Shown piece after piece: positions 40,701-51,040 of a DNA stretch of 64,000 nt. Positions within the stretch are counted from its first letter, which is position 1; every line of letters begins with the position of its first letter. A program made the position numbers and the translations under genes. The stretch is taken from the NCBI GenBank assembly GCA_963169105.1, contig OY720633.1:39324795-39388794 (forward strand), in the 5' to 3' direction. The stretch comes from Ceriagrion tenellum. Lineage: Eukaryota > Arthropoda > Insecta > Odonata > Coenagrionidae. Below the pieces are notes generated by a model, which saw only the letters and a list, made by a program, of their open reading frames with translations, was not told the DNA's origin and searched no databases.

Positions 40701-43700
40701 CTCCTAAACTTTCCTTAAACTTCCCTCCCACTCCTTTGCATAGTCATGAGGGCCGAGTGGGAAGCATGTAAGAAGGCAAGGCACCTCACAATTCATATCG
40801 ACACATTGTCCTCCTTCCCCTCTCCCCTGCCTTTTGCACTCTTTCCTTCACTCTGTCATGACAGCTAGGTGGGAAGCACATGATGAGGAGAAGTGCACCC
40901 ATTACACTCTGCCTTTCAATAAGCACGTGGGGTGCAGAGAATCAAAAAGAGCGGGAAGTTCCGTTACTTCCTTCCAACTCAACTTCTCCCATCAACCCCC
41001 TTCTTCGGCCCCTCCTGATGAACTTTTCTGCAGGAGGACAAGTAGCCTTTAAAAGGTGGAGTGCATGGTAGGTCGGGGAGTCACTCGGAAAGAAACAGCA
41101 GAGCTCAAACCCAAGGGATGGTGAAATGAATATTGGCAGCATTATCACGGTGTGGACCAACGAGAAGGGAGGAGTATCATTAACCTGAGGAGAAGGAAGC
41201 TGAAGAATATAAGAAAATAAAACTCTTGTAACCATGGGAAAGAGGTCTCTCATTGCATCCGCCATACTCTTCCAGAACACTTGACAAAGGGATGTCCACC
41301 ATCACCTACAGGTTAGGCAATATAAAACTGTGGGTGTAAGTTACCAGACTTTGATACCATGAAAATGAAATACATTATTATCTAAGCTTGATATAAATTA
41401 CAATGCATATAATATTCATCCAGCAATACTTGAATTTCCCCACACAAAAAATGTTTCATCACAGTTCAAGTTCATATCAGGTACAATCTAATGCAAGACA
41501 GACTAAAATATGGTCACACAAAAACAAAAAGTGGACTCACTTCAAAAGCTGAAGGTAGGGAAAAGTCACCATGCCCAACTTCTATTTCCATGGCAGCAGG
41601 TACTACATCTAATCGGATGTCATCCTCACCACGCTGTGGAACAATACGATGTCGACCCGGAGCAACAGTAGAAAATATAAATATACCATTCTCATCTGCC
41701 ACAGCAGTGGATGGAGGCTCTGCAGATGGAGCAAGGTGCAGCATTGTTAGGCCCACACTTGGAACCGGTTCATCCCCAGCAAGTACACGGCCTTTCACTT
41801 CATACCTTAGAATTGAATAGGTGGAGATTTTGGGTCTTGAATTTGTTGTTAATGGAGAGAAATCTAAGAATAAATCAAATCAGTACAACCACAAATGAGG
41901 TCCCCAAAAGGAAAAAGTTACAGAACATAAAAATTGAAGAGGTAAAAGTTGACATATTTGAACAAAGCACTAGAAGAGTCACCTTCAAAATACTCATATT
42001 TGGAATTTCAAGAGTTACAAATCAGCCAGGGTACCATTATTGTGAAATATTTTATTGCAAACTAGCCTGCTGGGTGAGGTACTTTATTATAAAATTTTAA
42101 AGGTTGGTTACCTGATTTATTGTATGTTTTAGACAATCTACATTGGCTAATGCCAAATAGAGTAAATTTTATTACGTTATATGCAAGATCACTCCATGAA
42201 TTGACAAATTTTCATATCAGCAATAAAATCAAGCATCTCAAAATCCAAAGAGGAGAAGATTAATGTGCATGTATTGATTTTAAAACTCAAATCCCTTCAA
42301 ATTATGCCCACAGGTTTGACCATTTAAGCTTAACATTGACTGATAGATGTATGGTAGCTTTTTTAGATACATAATTTGAGTGAATTCAGAGGACATGGGC
42401 TTGAGTCTCAGTCCAGGCAAATTACTTTTTCACAGAGAAATTTACACATTCAATAGTATCCCCTCAGTCTGTACATCAACTGAAGTTTAAATATCAACAA
42501 GAATTATAGTTGAAACTCAATAATATGAAGTCTGCTGGACCAAAATATCAGCACTTTGTATTTTTGAGTTTCATAAAAATAAGTTTTGGTCATTAATTGT
42601 GAAGGCAGTCCTATAAAATACATTAGAGTATTAAAGGATCCAAAATAACTATTATTGTGTAGTTCCCTAGACAAATGCTTTAAAGTCAGTGCTGGGGATA
42701 TTTCCACTCAGTTTAGAAAACCTATACAAAGCTAAAATTGCATGTAAAAGCATAAGTGTAAATTAAAATTCGCTGAAAAGACTATAATTTTCACATTCCA
42801 CCGCAAGCAGATAGGAGCAACTACTATGGATGCTGAAGAAGGCATTTGTTTCTAACATCAACATAGATACAAAGTAATTTTAGATAGAGTAAATCTACAC
42901 AAATATGCTTGAAACCTTGGCATAAAAAACAGCTTTCAAAGATTCATTTGTGCATACATTACAAGTCTCACTTAGCATAAGCTTATTTGTAATACTTTTC
43001 TCATTTGTTTTCCACACACATCGGTATTAATACCTGCCAAACACATGGCCATGAAAGACTCAAAAATTTCCACAAGACAAAAGTCTCTGTTGTAGAAAGT
43101 TCCCATGATAATTTCTATGTCGTACCAGCCCATTTGCTCAGGTTCTCTATTGCTGCCCTGATGCATGCTATTTCTATCTTTGAAGAACCCATCACTTTGT
43201 TTTTTTCTGGCTTCTAGAAGATAATGGACAATAAGTGAAAGAAGTTATATGAGCAAATTCAGATATAATGTAAATAACAGGAGAATCCAAACTCATCATG
43301 TCTAAGCTTGTCTAATAATGAGTATAATCTACCATCAACACATCTGAGACCTAAACAGTATAGCAAGGAAAATTGTACATGGTGAAACTTCCCCATAGAA
43401 GGCCTCCCACAATACGGGTTCAAATTGAGTATTGAGTCCAGTTAACCAGCTGGCACCAAGCTTCACCAATGGGGAATGTAGCTTATCTTTTACGCAGTTT
43501 CCATTGGAGACCGTTTTCACCAGTTTCCCTGGTAAGATCAGAACCCAAAAAGACATGAGGTACCAATCATAGTCATTGATTTTACTTCATCACAAAGATT
43601 CTTCATGCAGGAATTGACCTATTTACCTGTCTGATAATTAGTAACTGTTTATGCTCTTTCCATAATCCCGAAGAAAATTCCTTTTCCATGATGAAACCTA

Positions 43701-46700
43701 GACTTCATTGGAATCAATTTATATCAGGTTCCAGAATGATCCTTCATTATTTTCATAAGTGTAATTCATATCATCTTAATATGTGGTGCCATGCTGACTG
43801 TATTTCAGAAAAATGAATAAAAGATTCAGTAAATCTACCTGGTAAGATGTAAATACTAAGTACCTTTCCATGCTTAGATCTAACTTATTCATGGAGAAAA
43901 GACAGTCACAGCAGAGATAGCCTAAAATAATGAATTAATGATGAGATACATGACAGATGGTCAGCATCTACCAAGATGCCTCTTGTTTCAACCTGTAATT
44001 ATTTGAGAAACACCTGGTCTGCATACTCCCTCTCCAGGAACCCTTCTTGCCCTCCATTTTATTCCAAGAAGCTATCCCATTTTTTACACCTCCTTCCAAT
44101 TCCATTAAGGGTTTCCGTTCTCTAGACCATCCTTTCTATTCAAGGAGGGGATTGATAAACGAAACGTTTGCTGGAAAGTCAGCACTTGAGGAGATATGCT
44201 TGATTGACGTGGCATTATTCAGTAAACACAAAGCAAGCACTGTTTTTACTAGCAGACAAATATGCCTTGGGGAATCACTCATTCCACTGCAGTGATTTGA
44301 GGAATCATTATTTGCAGCAGGGCAAATCTGTCCCTTTAATTGTGTATTTGCTGGAAATAAATTTATACTTAAAACCCATTTAAAACAAAAGACCTGGAAT
44401 TGGGGGATGGATTTCATGATATAGCAAAAAAGCATTACATGAAGTACTGAACTCTTAAAGGGGTAAACTGACAATTGGTGAATTGGATATAATGGCACAG
44501 CCTTCAAGTAAAGATAGTAATTTGGAGTCTGAACAGCAAAAGTTATCAGCTTGGGGTAATTTTATTTATACAGGCAGAAATATTATGCAAGTACCCTAGA
44601 AAATTGATCCACTAGGAATGAAATTGAAAAAGCTTGGTATTCAAGATATGTATTGCTACGCCTGTACTTCCCAGAGCACAGCTCTTAGGGAGAAGAAAAA
44701 GCTGAGGCAGCCCCAGATTACAAAATTCTTCCAGCCAGAAAGCATCCCCAGTCAATATACAAGCTCGTCAAAATTACCACATCAAGAGCAGATAATTTTA
44801 TTGAGGAGTTTAATTTTAAGGTTCATTCAAAGCTTAATTTTAGTTTATTTTAACCAGTAAATGATCAATAAAATAAGGGTTGAATAAAATAGACTCACTG
44901 AAAATAAATGCAAGCAAGTAAACCTTACAATAATTTTGCAAACCAATTCCTGGTATCAACCAACCTAACGGGGTATGGACGCTCATGGGCCAATTGATGG
45001 ATAAAACATAAGGGAAAATCAACCCATTTTTATGAATTTTTTTATATAGTGTAATATTGTTTCTATCATTCTATGAAGAGAAAGTAAGTCACTACAGCAT
45101 ACATTCATTGGTATTTATGAGTGACAAAAAATATATCATTCACATTTATAAAATTGAATCACGTAAAACGTTACGTATAATCATGGAAACTCTCTACCAT
45201 GTGATTCTATTCCATTCCTAATGTTCTTGTACACATGATGCTGTTTTAATTGCTTAAATGATGTGAATTATCATTTTATAATACACTGAAGGAAACATCA
45301 TATTTATGAAAAAATAGGAGAATTTTCTGTCCACCTAGAAATGGAAATTATTTCCCCTTATTTCCATAACAATATATATAGACCTTCATATGACAATGTT
45401 CCTCTGCCAAAACTGTGGGAAGCAATAGAAAGTCAGAATATAAATCACAAATATAAAAGTCTAATACAAAACTTATACAATGGAAATAAAATACTGCCAA
45501 AGTAGGAAACATGTTATCACCACAGTTCGAGGTCAATAAAGGTCTTAAGCAAGGTTGCTGTTCAGCGCCAACATTATTTAAAATATACCTAAATGAAACG
45601 CTCAAAGAATGGTGAAAGAAATGTGGAAGTATGGGGATTAACATAAATAACAAGGCCTTATACTCGCTACACTTTGCCAGTGACCAGGTAATCTTCGCGG
45701 AGGATGAGGACGATGCAGAGTACATGTTAAGAAAACTAAATGAAGAATATAAAAAATGGGGTCTGCAAATAAACTTTAAGAAAACAGAATACATGGTTAT
45801 CAGAGGAATTGGTAGGAATATAGAAATGGAATATGAACAAATAGTAAAGTGCTGCCGACAATATAAGTATCTTGGGACTACAATAGCAAATCAAGGAGGA
45901 AGTGATGTAGAAATACGAAACCGCTTTGGGAAAAGGCAAAAACGCAATAAAGTAATTACACTCAATAATTTGGAACAAAACCATCACAAATAAAGTTTAG
46001 AGAAAAATTTACAAAACAATAGTAGAGGGCATTGCTACACATGGGGCAGAGGTGTGGGAGCTTACAAAAAGAAATGAAGGAAAGTTAAGAGCGATGGAAA
46101 TGGACTATTGGAGACACAGCTGCTGTATATCGAAAATGGATAAGGTCTAAAATCAAACGATCCGCGAAAAAATAGGTGCTACTATGAATATCATAGACAC
46201 AATTGAAAATAGACGTCTCAGCTGGTATGGACACTTAAGAAGAATGCCGGAGGAATGATGGCCATCCAAGATATGGCACTGGAAACCTAACCAAAGGAGA
46301 CGAAGAGGAAGACCTAAACTCTCTTGGGAGTACAGAGTTAAACGAGCCACGGATGACAGACACATACAGGAAACAGATTGGCTGGATAAAGGAAGGTAGA
46401 GGCTTGGATGAGAGAGACGCCGGATGGTGTAATCCCACTCGCAAAATATATATTTCATAACAATAATGCTTCCTCCAAAGCAGATACGCAGCACAGCATT
46501 ATTGTAGAACGCAACCCCCACAATTAGACAAGTTACACAGTGGTGTATTTCCTGACCTATCCATCATAATTATTTTAGTCAAAAATGCATAATAAAATCA
46601 CCATGCTTATGTGCATATAGTGTAGCAGCCCTTTCATTCATTCAACTTTTCTTGATGTCAGAGTCTATCCCCCACATTCATCACAGACTGCATTTCAGTA

Positions 46701-49700
46701 GTGAACTAAAGGTGTTCTCCACCATTCGTCTCTGAGATTGTACAACGAATAACGTCATTACATATTCTTTAATACATAAATGATGTTGATCATATCTTTT
46801 TCTTTCATGTGGAACTTGAAAAACAACGGGGTATCTTATGGGCTGCCATGTCCTCTGGCCCAGTAAATAGAGTATATTTCCACCAATGGTATGATAAATG
46901 TGGCAGATAAAGCCACATGACAAACACAGGGAACATTTCACATTAGTTGGCCAGCAGGGCTAAAATCCAACAAAACAACGCCACAGGGTTTTCCATCCTG
47001 TGTGCAATGAGCCAAGTCATCAGCAGTGAAGGACCAGCACACCATCTTACCAGAAGTGTGCAAGCAGTCCCACGTTAATTTTATCAAGGATTCCCTGACT
47101 AACGACAAGTGGTAGCAGCAGTTTTTTCTTTAACCTGGCCTGGTTTTAACCCATTTGATAACTATGGCCACTTTGCACAAACTGCTTGCCACTCACAGAC
47201 AGGGACAACATCAATCACAATCAGAGGATCACTCCAAATTTTAGCCGAGACTAATGATGCTTTACTTCAGAGACTAATTGGGAACCACCATTTCCACCAT
47301 GGCAGGCCATTGATGTATATAGCTAACTCACCCAGCCACAGCTAAAGATGTTCCACTGTCCCCATTGTCACCAATGACTGACACAGGAGCACGGGAGCGA
47401 GAGAGTATCCACTTTGGGTGCGAAGCTGAGAGGAGGTAATTTCCTGGAGCAACTGGAGAGAAAAGGAACCCACCGCCTGGTTCTGTCTCTTTCTCTTGAA
47501 GCACTGAACTCCCATCTGAGGTCATCAAGGCAACACGGACACCAGCTGGTCCCCCACCAGTAACTGCTCCTTCACTTCCAACCTAATGGTAAGCAAAATT
47601 TTTGCATGGCACAAATGTTAGCACTATTCTCCACAAAAAGAAAATTACTATCAATGGGTCTACACTATTTCAGGAAGGAAAGTATTAACTACTTCACAAA
47701 ATCCTAAGAGGATAGAGAAATCTAGAGAAATCACATGGATTTCATTCATTAAATGGGGATTGAAGCACATAACTATTCAAGTTGCCTCAGACCCTACACA
47801 ACAAACAATACACATAATCATGGGAGTTTCATCAATAAAGCTGATGATCATGAACCATGTGAGTTTATTAACTGTTATTACATAATACTGATATTTGCAA
47901 TATCAAGGTACAAGAACCAAGAAACATTAACATGAATAAATCAAGGTACATAAACTAGCCTCTGGGGAGAAAATGAGCGTAGTAATGCAAAATGCAAGAT
48001 CACATCAGTGATGAGTCACTATTCATACCTGAAATATGTAACCTGTGGAGACAAATCATGCAATGCCAGCCTACAGGCGACCTAGACATAACTTTTTCAC
48101 TTTCAAATGCAGCCAAATCAAACTTGAATAATGAAGATGGGATCCTAAAATCAATCCACAGCCAAAGAACATACCAGGAATTTTGAGCATGCATGGGTGC
48201 TATTCTCTGCATCAAAACAACTTCACACTCATACACGCTAATGCCAAGCAGGTTTGAAGGTTCAGATACAACAATAATATCATACACAGTGAGGTATGTA
48301 TCACGATGCCTTTCACACTCGGAGAAAGGAGGTAACTGTCATGAAGAGGGCAATAGGAAGGGATTGAGATGTATTTGTCTACAATGAGTGAATAGGTACC
48401 TAAATAAACAAGGCCCGCTAGGTTGGGGGCAATTCTCCCCATTAGAAGAACAACGGAACTATTTCATGCAACAGGCCTAGGCTAATTTCTCAGTACATGC
48501 ACACAGCTTTGATTGAAATTTTTATCCCGTTAGGATATCATGAATTCACGTTTCTACACATAACTAACAAGGATTTGAATTATGGCAGAGGCAAATAATT
48601 CTTCACTAAGGAGCAAAACTGTAAACTGTGAATAAAAATTAATTTATAAGTTTTTTGTATCATTATCTCATTCAGTTTATCATGAAAACAAGCTTCTAAT
48701 GTTAACGTGGAAAAAGCTAGTAACTTTCTAATTTGATGCACATCTACACTGTCACAGTAAATTAGTCATCAACACAAGGTTTAATTTTGAAATATGCTGC
48801 GATGTATACAATTTAGTTGTAAAATGACAGATGAACCTTAAGAAAAAATCAATCTAACTGTAGGGGAAGTAACCAATTTCTGATAAGCAGAAGGTTGACA
48901 AAAGATTTGATAATAGGTACGTCTACACTTACCATAGAAATGCATTAATGGGGCTAAACAAGGCTCGAAAGTAAGATCCAGGGAGTTTCCTTCTTGATCA
49001 CTTTCTTTCTTACTCATAATTTTATACAGGCATGGTTGTTGCTCTATTAGTTAGAGAAGTTTAATGATAAATAAAAAATTAAAAGTGAGACGATGGATAT
49101 TCTATACATACCTTCCCAATTACAGCAAAACCCTTAAAAATGAAGTTAATATCTTGGGCCTGGCTACAGGGGTCATTTTTGCCATCGATGTTAAGCTCCA
49201 CTTCCCTCGGCTCAAAGCTCCAGCCAACAGGCGGTTCAATCTATCAAACAAAGATATGCCAGGGGCGTGAAATTGTACACGAATGCCTCCTAATCCAAAA
49301 GAACCAGAGACCTCACCTTCAAAACGTACTCTCCAGTGTCATATAAAGGTAAAAAATAATAGCCATTATTTGGAGCACAATCAGTTTGATACTTAAGACT
49401 TCCCTGCTTCGTGTACCTGCAATGTGAAAGCAAGGAGAATACGATTTGTCAATTCAGTACGTTCAAGTCATATCAGCTACATATTTTGCAGCTATAACAG
49501 AAAAGTCCCTTTAAAGCTTCCTGTCCGAGATTTGTGGGTGGCAGGGCTACTTATTGTATCTAGGTCATGAACAAATCATGATGACCGGATGGTAAATCGA
49601 ATGGCAAAGGGAACCAAGAAACATTACAGGAATAATTTGAGACTTCACAATTCACAAATAACATTAAATTATATTTTCTGCAAGAAACGTCCACTGCTTC

Positions 49701-49942
49701 ACTTTCAATTGGCCCGCATTTTAGGCAACAGACAGTAGGACATTCAACACAGCAAAGTGACGAAAGTATAAAATTCAAATAAGTACTCACAATTTCACTT
49801 CAACTCTCGAAAAATTCAAATCTATATCACTTTTGAGGAATCCTCCGCAGCCTAAAATGTCATCAGAATTGCCATAATTGCTACTTATGACCCGATGAAT
49901 TAGCAAGATCTCCAATAATTGAATTATAAAAAGAGTATGCAT
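13461..49942 (-). CDS. NOMO: NOMO (Nodal modulator) orthologue, complete, 16 coding exons
   Basis: Single-pass ER membrane protein with a large lumenal chain of beta-sandwich (carboxypeptidase-regulatory-like/Ig-like) repeats. In animals NOMO binds Nicalin and TMEM147 and belongs to the multipass translocon behind Sec61; in vertebrates it also damps Nodal signalling. Exons, 5' to 3': 49942-49791, 49416-49317, 49240-49112, 47582-47332, 41805-41541, 40235-40070, 37892-37595, 36884-36233, 31236-30967, 28444-28240, 26350-26128, 22536-22359, 21843-21760, 19528-19331, 14815-14601, 13776-13461. All junctions are GT-AG and phase-compatible; the sum is 3,702 nt, 1,233 residues, close to the vertebrate length of about 1,220. 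Family landmarks include DDILGCGGFLKSD, GWSFEPREVEL, ADGRLTFGSLSPSEYF and RPMMKEYSFDPPSEM. The start is the ATG giving MHTLFIIQLLEILLI. No stop or frameshift, so probably functional despite TE-loaded introns. Confidence 0.95.
14601..14815 (-). CDS. NOMO: NOMO exon 15
   Basis: Residues 1058-1128. ALVLFPPVVSDGRLHSLRLE and TVSFRADSFHKHFTLK match the last lumenal domain (vertebrates end this with a similar YHKHITL). Donor GTGAGT, phase 2. Confidence 0.92.
16506..16509. repeat. TTAA target duplication, left
   Basis: TTAA directly before the inverted end CCTTCCGGCGGGC; pairs with TTAA at 19075-19078. Confidence 0.85.
16510..19074 (+). mobile_element. piggyBac-family DNA transposon, inactive copy
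   Basis: A 2,565-bp element in NOMO intron 14, flanked by TTAA on both sides. Its 13-bp inverted ends are CCTTCCGGCGGGC at 16510 and, reading inward from the right end, CCTTCCGGCAGGC (one mismatch). It carries a broken transposase gene on the plus strand, opposite to NOMO. The preserved ends and TTAA flanks suggest a recent insertion. Confidence 0.92.
17035..18878 (+). pseudogene. piggyBac transposase, three stops and a frameshift
   Basis: Starts at ATG 17035 (MSLTIINPSL) with an acidic N-terminal region (LLDYEEEEEDYNAIDDD). The main DDE domain lies at 17420-18698. The three catalytic Asp are visible: AIDKML (17889), TTDNWYAD (18129) and SKGAKDMVDKM (18426). The C-terminal Cys-rich zinc domain is at 18735-18850 (RCKLC, KCGKC, ICKKH, CLPC). 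Disruptions: TGA at 17188, a frame change near 17400, TAG at 18030 and TAA at 18696, the last cutting off the zinc domain. The residue after the first Asp is Lys where the family usually has Glu. The copy cannot make a full enzyme. Confidence 0.9.
19331..19528 (-). CDS. NOMO: NOMO exon 14
   Basis: Residues 992-1057: RLVAFKHHRAHRTDVSLRVL and DMRVALVRHEGADH. Donor GTGAGT. The next intron (14816-19330) holds the piggyBac element. Confidence 0.88.
20829..21605. repeat. TTAA-bounded non-autonomous repeat in NOMO intron 13
   Basis: The left end TTAACCCTTTCAATGCT and the reverse complement of the right end, TTAACACGTTCAGTAGG, agree at about 12 of 17 positions and both begin with TTAA. The 777-bp interior has no transposase. 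This fits a piggyBac-type MITE, but the end match is weak. Confidence 0.35.
21760..21843 (-). CDS. NOMO: NOMO exon 13 (short)
   Basis: Residues 964-991: CTYEVRMKTGPQINEDYERI then TPAGSNVT. Found by walking the frame between neighbours; too short to stand out alone. Acceptor TTTTCAG, donor GTAAGT. Confidence 0.85.
22359..22536 (-). CDS. NOMO: NOMO exon 12
   Basis: Residues 904-963. GRRVAFSCFGSVTSPCG, VGVVVEAVGIGGGAKC and GQFRIRGLLPS. Donor GTATGA, phase 0. Confidence 0.93.
22537..26127. other. NOMO intron 11
   Basis: Contains the SINE at 25305-25500; otherwise AT-rich with nothing recognisable. Confidence 0.6.
25305..25500 (+). mobile_element. tRNA-derived SINE
   Basis: The head resembles a tRNA gene: an A-box-like TGGTGGAGGGGTTAAG near 25314, then a B box GGTTCGAAT at 25357-25365 within GTGGGTTCGAATTC, at the spacing of an internal Pol III promoter. 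A tRNA-unrelated body follows (CATGGGTGTTTGTGTTCATC), then AT-rich sequence with TTATTA repeats. Not a functional tRNA: the acceptor arm does not pair. Confidence 0.75.
26128..26350 (-). CDS. NOMO: NOMO exon 11 (most conserved)
   Basis: Residues 830-903. PLAGVLLSLSGAEHYRRN, GRLTFGSLSPSEYFLRP, MMKEYSFDPPSEMVEV. This is the most recognisable block of the family. Donor GTAAGT, phase 2. Confidence 0.95.
28240..28444 (-). CDS. NOMO: NOMO exon 10
   Basis: Residues 762-829. GTFSVGPLGGEGPFTVTAVK and EGYVLSPIPGKLHWFNA. Donor GTATGT, phase 1. Confidence 0.92.
30153..30475 (-). mobile_element. tRNA-related SINE, antisense to plus strand
   Basis: Read on the minus strand from about 30475: TTGGTGTTGTGGCTAGAGTA is A-box-like and GGCTCAAACC (30410-30401) is a worn B box. 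A body follows containing GTGGACACCCATTCCC and CCATCTATCGGATGAGACG. It lies in NOMO intron 9. Ends are approximate and no target duplication was found. Confidence 0.6.
30967..31236 (-). CDS. NOMO: NOMO exon 9
   Basis: Residues 672-761. RFRYVFSMRAYEGKIVTV and RELLFEPVTQTIEV match the central lumenal part. Acceptor ATTGCAG, donor GTACAT. Confidence 0.92.
32011..34383. mobile_element. candidate DNA element with 22-bp inverted ends (pogo/Tigger-like)
   Basis: AGTAGAAGGCCGCTATAAC at 32011 reappears as the reverse complement at 34383-34362, 19 of 22 bases over the full end. TA lies just outside or at the boundary on both sides. The ends, with a GCCGTTATWACGAG-type core, resemble those of pogo/Tigger elements, and the inner sequence again has TTATAACA motifs. 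Small open frames inside show no recognisable transposase, so the copy is decayed or non-autonomous. Confidence 0.45.
33634..33898. mobile_element. 265-bp MITE with AAGACTA target duplication
   Basis: Inverted ends AAGGCTGCTTTACA (33634) and AAGGCCGCTTTACA (reverse complement of 33885-33898). The 7-bp AAGACTA occurs immediately outside both (33627-33633 and 33899-33905). The left arm has an internal duplication of TTTACATGGCACATTTTA. It is nested within the larger 32011-34383 element, so it inserted later. The 7-8 bp duplication is near the hAT pattern. Confidence 0.8.
36233..36884 (-). CDS. NOMO: NOMO exon 8 (largest)
   Basis: Residues 454-671, spanning several sandwich repeats: GTYTFEGLAPGEYEVIVG, the conserved Trp in GNRCWEKDIHVVKL, FRQTGYSASIISSHATEVSF, and SRLCLPGPGPYDLEPVGTSC. 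Donor GTAGGT, phase 0. Confidence 0.93.
37595..37892 (-). CDS. NOMO: NOMO exon 7
   Basis: Residues 355-453. DYHFPSFVARIAPDSPRLP, FRMCGRISGDG, then DGRFCRFLEPGSYRARAISS. Acceptor TTTTTCTTACAG; donor GTTAGA, somewhat weak, phase 2. Confidence 0.9.
40070..40235 (-). CDS. NOMO: NOMO exon 6
   Basis: Residues 300-354. VKGFGVSGRILSAP and GGHYRLEDVQAGQRRLTFQ. I chose donor GTTTGT at 40069 because the alternative GTATTA two bases further would put a stop in exon 7. Confidence 0.88.
41541..41805 (-). CDS. NOMO: NOMO exon 5
   Basis: Residues 211-299. Begins YEVKGRVLAGDEPVPSVG; the repeat core is ENGIFIFSTVAPGRHRIVP. Donor GTGAGT, phase 0. The exon is shorter than the vertebrate counterpart, lacking its central loop. 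Confidence 0.9.
41806..47331. other. NOMO intron 4 (largest)
   Basis: Holds the LINE copy at 45375-46455. A short frame at 44618-44740 with KKLRQPQITKFFQP may be a transposase C-terminal relic. Otherwise nothing seen. Confidence 0.55.
45375..46455 (+). mobile_element. 5'-truncated LINE reverse transcriptase copy with target duplication
   Basis: Plus-strand reverse transcriptase remains: WEAIESQNINHKYKSLIQNL, KGLKQGCCSAPTLFKIYLNE, FASDQVIFAEDEDDAEYML (a palm motif in which the FADD pair has become FASD), then QYKYLGTTIANQGG. The C-terminal block ENRRLSWYGHLRRMPEE and RRRRGRPKLSWEY follows. Several stops and frame changes. Flanking CATAACAATA at 45365-45374 and 46456-46465 is the target-site duplication. 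It lies antisense to NOMO in intron 4. The motif set is of the RTE/R1-like 'endonuclease-reverse transcriptase' kind; clade not fixed. Confidence 0.85.
47332..47582 (-). CDS. NOMO: NOMO exon 4
   Basis: Residues 128-210. Includes GGGPAGVRVALMTSDG, FLFSPVAPGNYLLSASHPKW and the closing SLAVAG. Donor GTGAGT, phase 2. The intron upstream (47583-49111) shows nothing recognisable. Confidence 0.92.
49112..49240 (-). CDS. NOMO: NOMO exon 3
   Basis: Residues 85-127. Begins IEPPVGWSFEPREVELNI and ends with DINFIFKGFAVIGK. It follows a very short intron (49241-49316, 76 bases, acceptor GATAG). Donor GTATGT. Confidence 0.93.
49317..49416 (-). CDS. NOMO: NOMO exon 2
   Basis: Residues 51-84. Contains YTKQGSLKYQTDCAPNNGYY and DTGEYVLK, near-identical to the vertebrate first beta-sandwich. 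Acceptor TTGCAG, donor GTGAGG. Confidence 0.93.
49791..49942 (-). CDS. NOMO: NOMO exon 1 (signal peptide, N-terminus)
   Basis: Residues 1-50. ATG at 49942, then a signal peptide (MHTLFIIQLLEILLIHRV) and the conserved family start SDDILGCGGFLKSDIDLNFS. Donor GTGAGT at 49790, phase 2. An in-frame non-ATG extension upstream was not used. Confidence 0.92.
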
Positions 49943-50556
49943 TTCCCATGCAGTAAAACCAACGAAATTCAAGAAAATTAAAACGACTAGCTTCCTAAGA
50001 GCTTATTAAATTGATTTTCATTCAAAATACGAAAGGTTTTTCGGTAACAAAGCTTCAATTAATTTAGACACAAACTCCGCTGGGGACGTCGGCTTCTACT
50101 GCTCCATTGTGTAACACGTGAAGGGTGATTAGTGCGCATGTTGCGCATCTTGTACATGATTGGGGCGGTTAGGATGAAAGGACAAAACTGAAAACCCCAT
50201 CAATTACCTTGATATTTAGCCGTGTAAGGTTCTAATCAGGGTCTCTGGTCTTCAATTATGTCAAAAACTTTTGTTTTTCCTCCTTTTTGACTTTATGAAT
50301 GTAGGAAAGGGGCGTTCGTCACCACTCCGGTCCTATCATTCCAATTTCACATCGTTAAAATACTATGATAAATTAATAACTAATGGTTAGAAAATCTATG
50401 GTTGAGTTTTTTTGAAACACCGCTGGAAATCCTATACTCTCAACTCTGAATAATCTCTCTTGAAACAAAGAGTTGATTCGTCTTTTCAGTTATTTTAAAT
50501 GGGTACTTTAAATTTCTTCATTTTTCTCATTGTTCACTGTATTGACCTCCATTGAT
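49943..50556. other. region upstream of NOMO
   Basis: Should contain the NOMO 5' UTR and promoter. No TATA box or clear initiator stands out, as is usual for a housekeeping gene. Confidence 0.4.
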
Positions 50557-51040
50557 ATAGGATATTCTCTCGAGGAAAGGTCGTACAAGTAATAATTCAG
50601 CAATTCTTGACCAACGTTTCGGAACGTAATTCGTTCCATCATCAGGGCTACAAAAAACAAGAACACATGAAGGTCAACCACAACACATCTCAGAACAACC
50701 CAATATATTAAAATTTAAAAAAATTGTATATTAAATAAAACAACACTGAAAATTACCAAAGAATCACATTAAGACCCCGAATTTACATTACACTGCCTCT
50801 GCAATTCTGTCATAATCTTCCCGACCATCCATAACTACCTGGCATAACAAACACCATCAGTCACCACTCCTCTGCTTCTATTCATCGCACCGATGTCTAT
50901 ATGACCTGCCATGCAAAATATATTTCCCAAAATTAATTAAGTTCCAAAATATATGTCCAAAAATGAATTACGTTCCGAAACGTTGGTCAAGAATTGCTGT
51001 ATTATTACTTGTACGACCTTTCCTCGAGAGAATATCCTAT
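50557..51040. mobile_element. inverted-repeat element with 76-bp arms
   Basis: Arms 50557-50632 and 50965-51040 are reverse complements with one mismatch. They start ATAGGATATTCTCTCGAGG and include TTGACCAACGTTTCGGAACG. The inner sequence has CCATCATCAGGGCT but no coding frame. The long, almost identical arms indicate a recent event. It could be a foldback element or inverted termini of a larger retroelement such as a Penelope-like one. No clear target duplication. Confidence 0.65.

Noticed and set aside
44618..44860. Host gene exon with KKLRQPQITKFFQP
   Set aside because: More like a worn transposase C-terminus; no splice context or neighbouring exon.
49943..49972. Ten-residue upstream extension of NOMO
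   Set aside because: It would begin with TTG; the ATG at 49942 gives a proper signal peptide.
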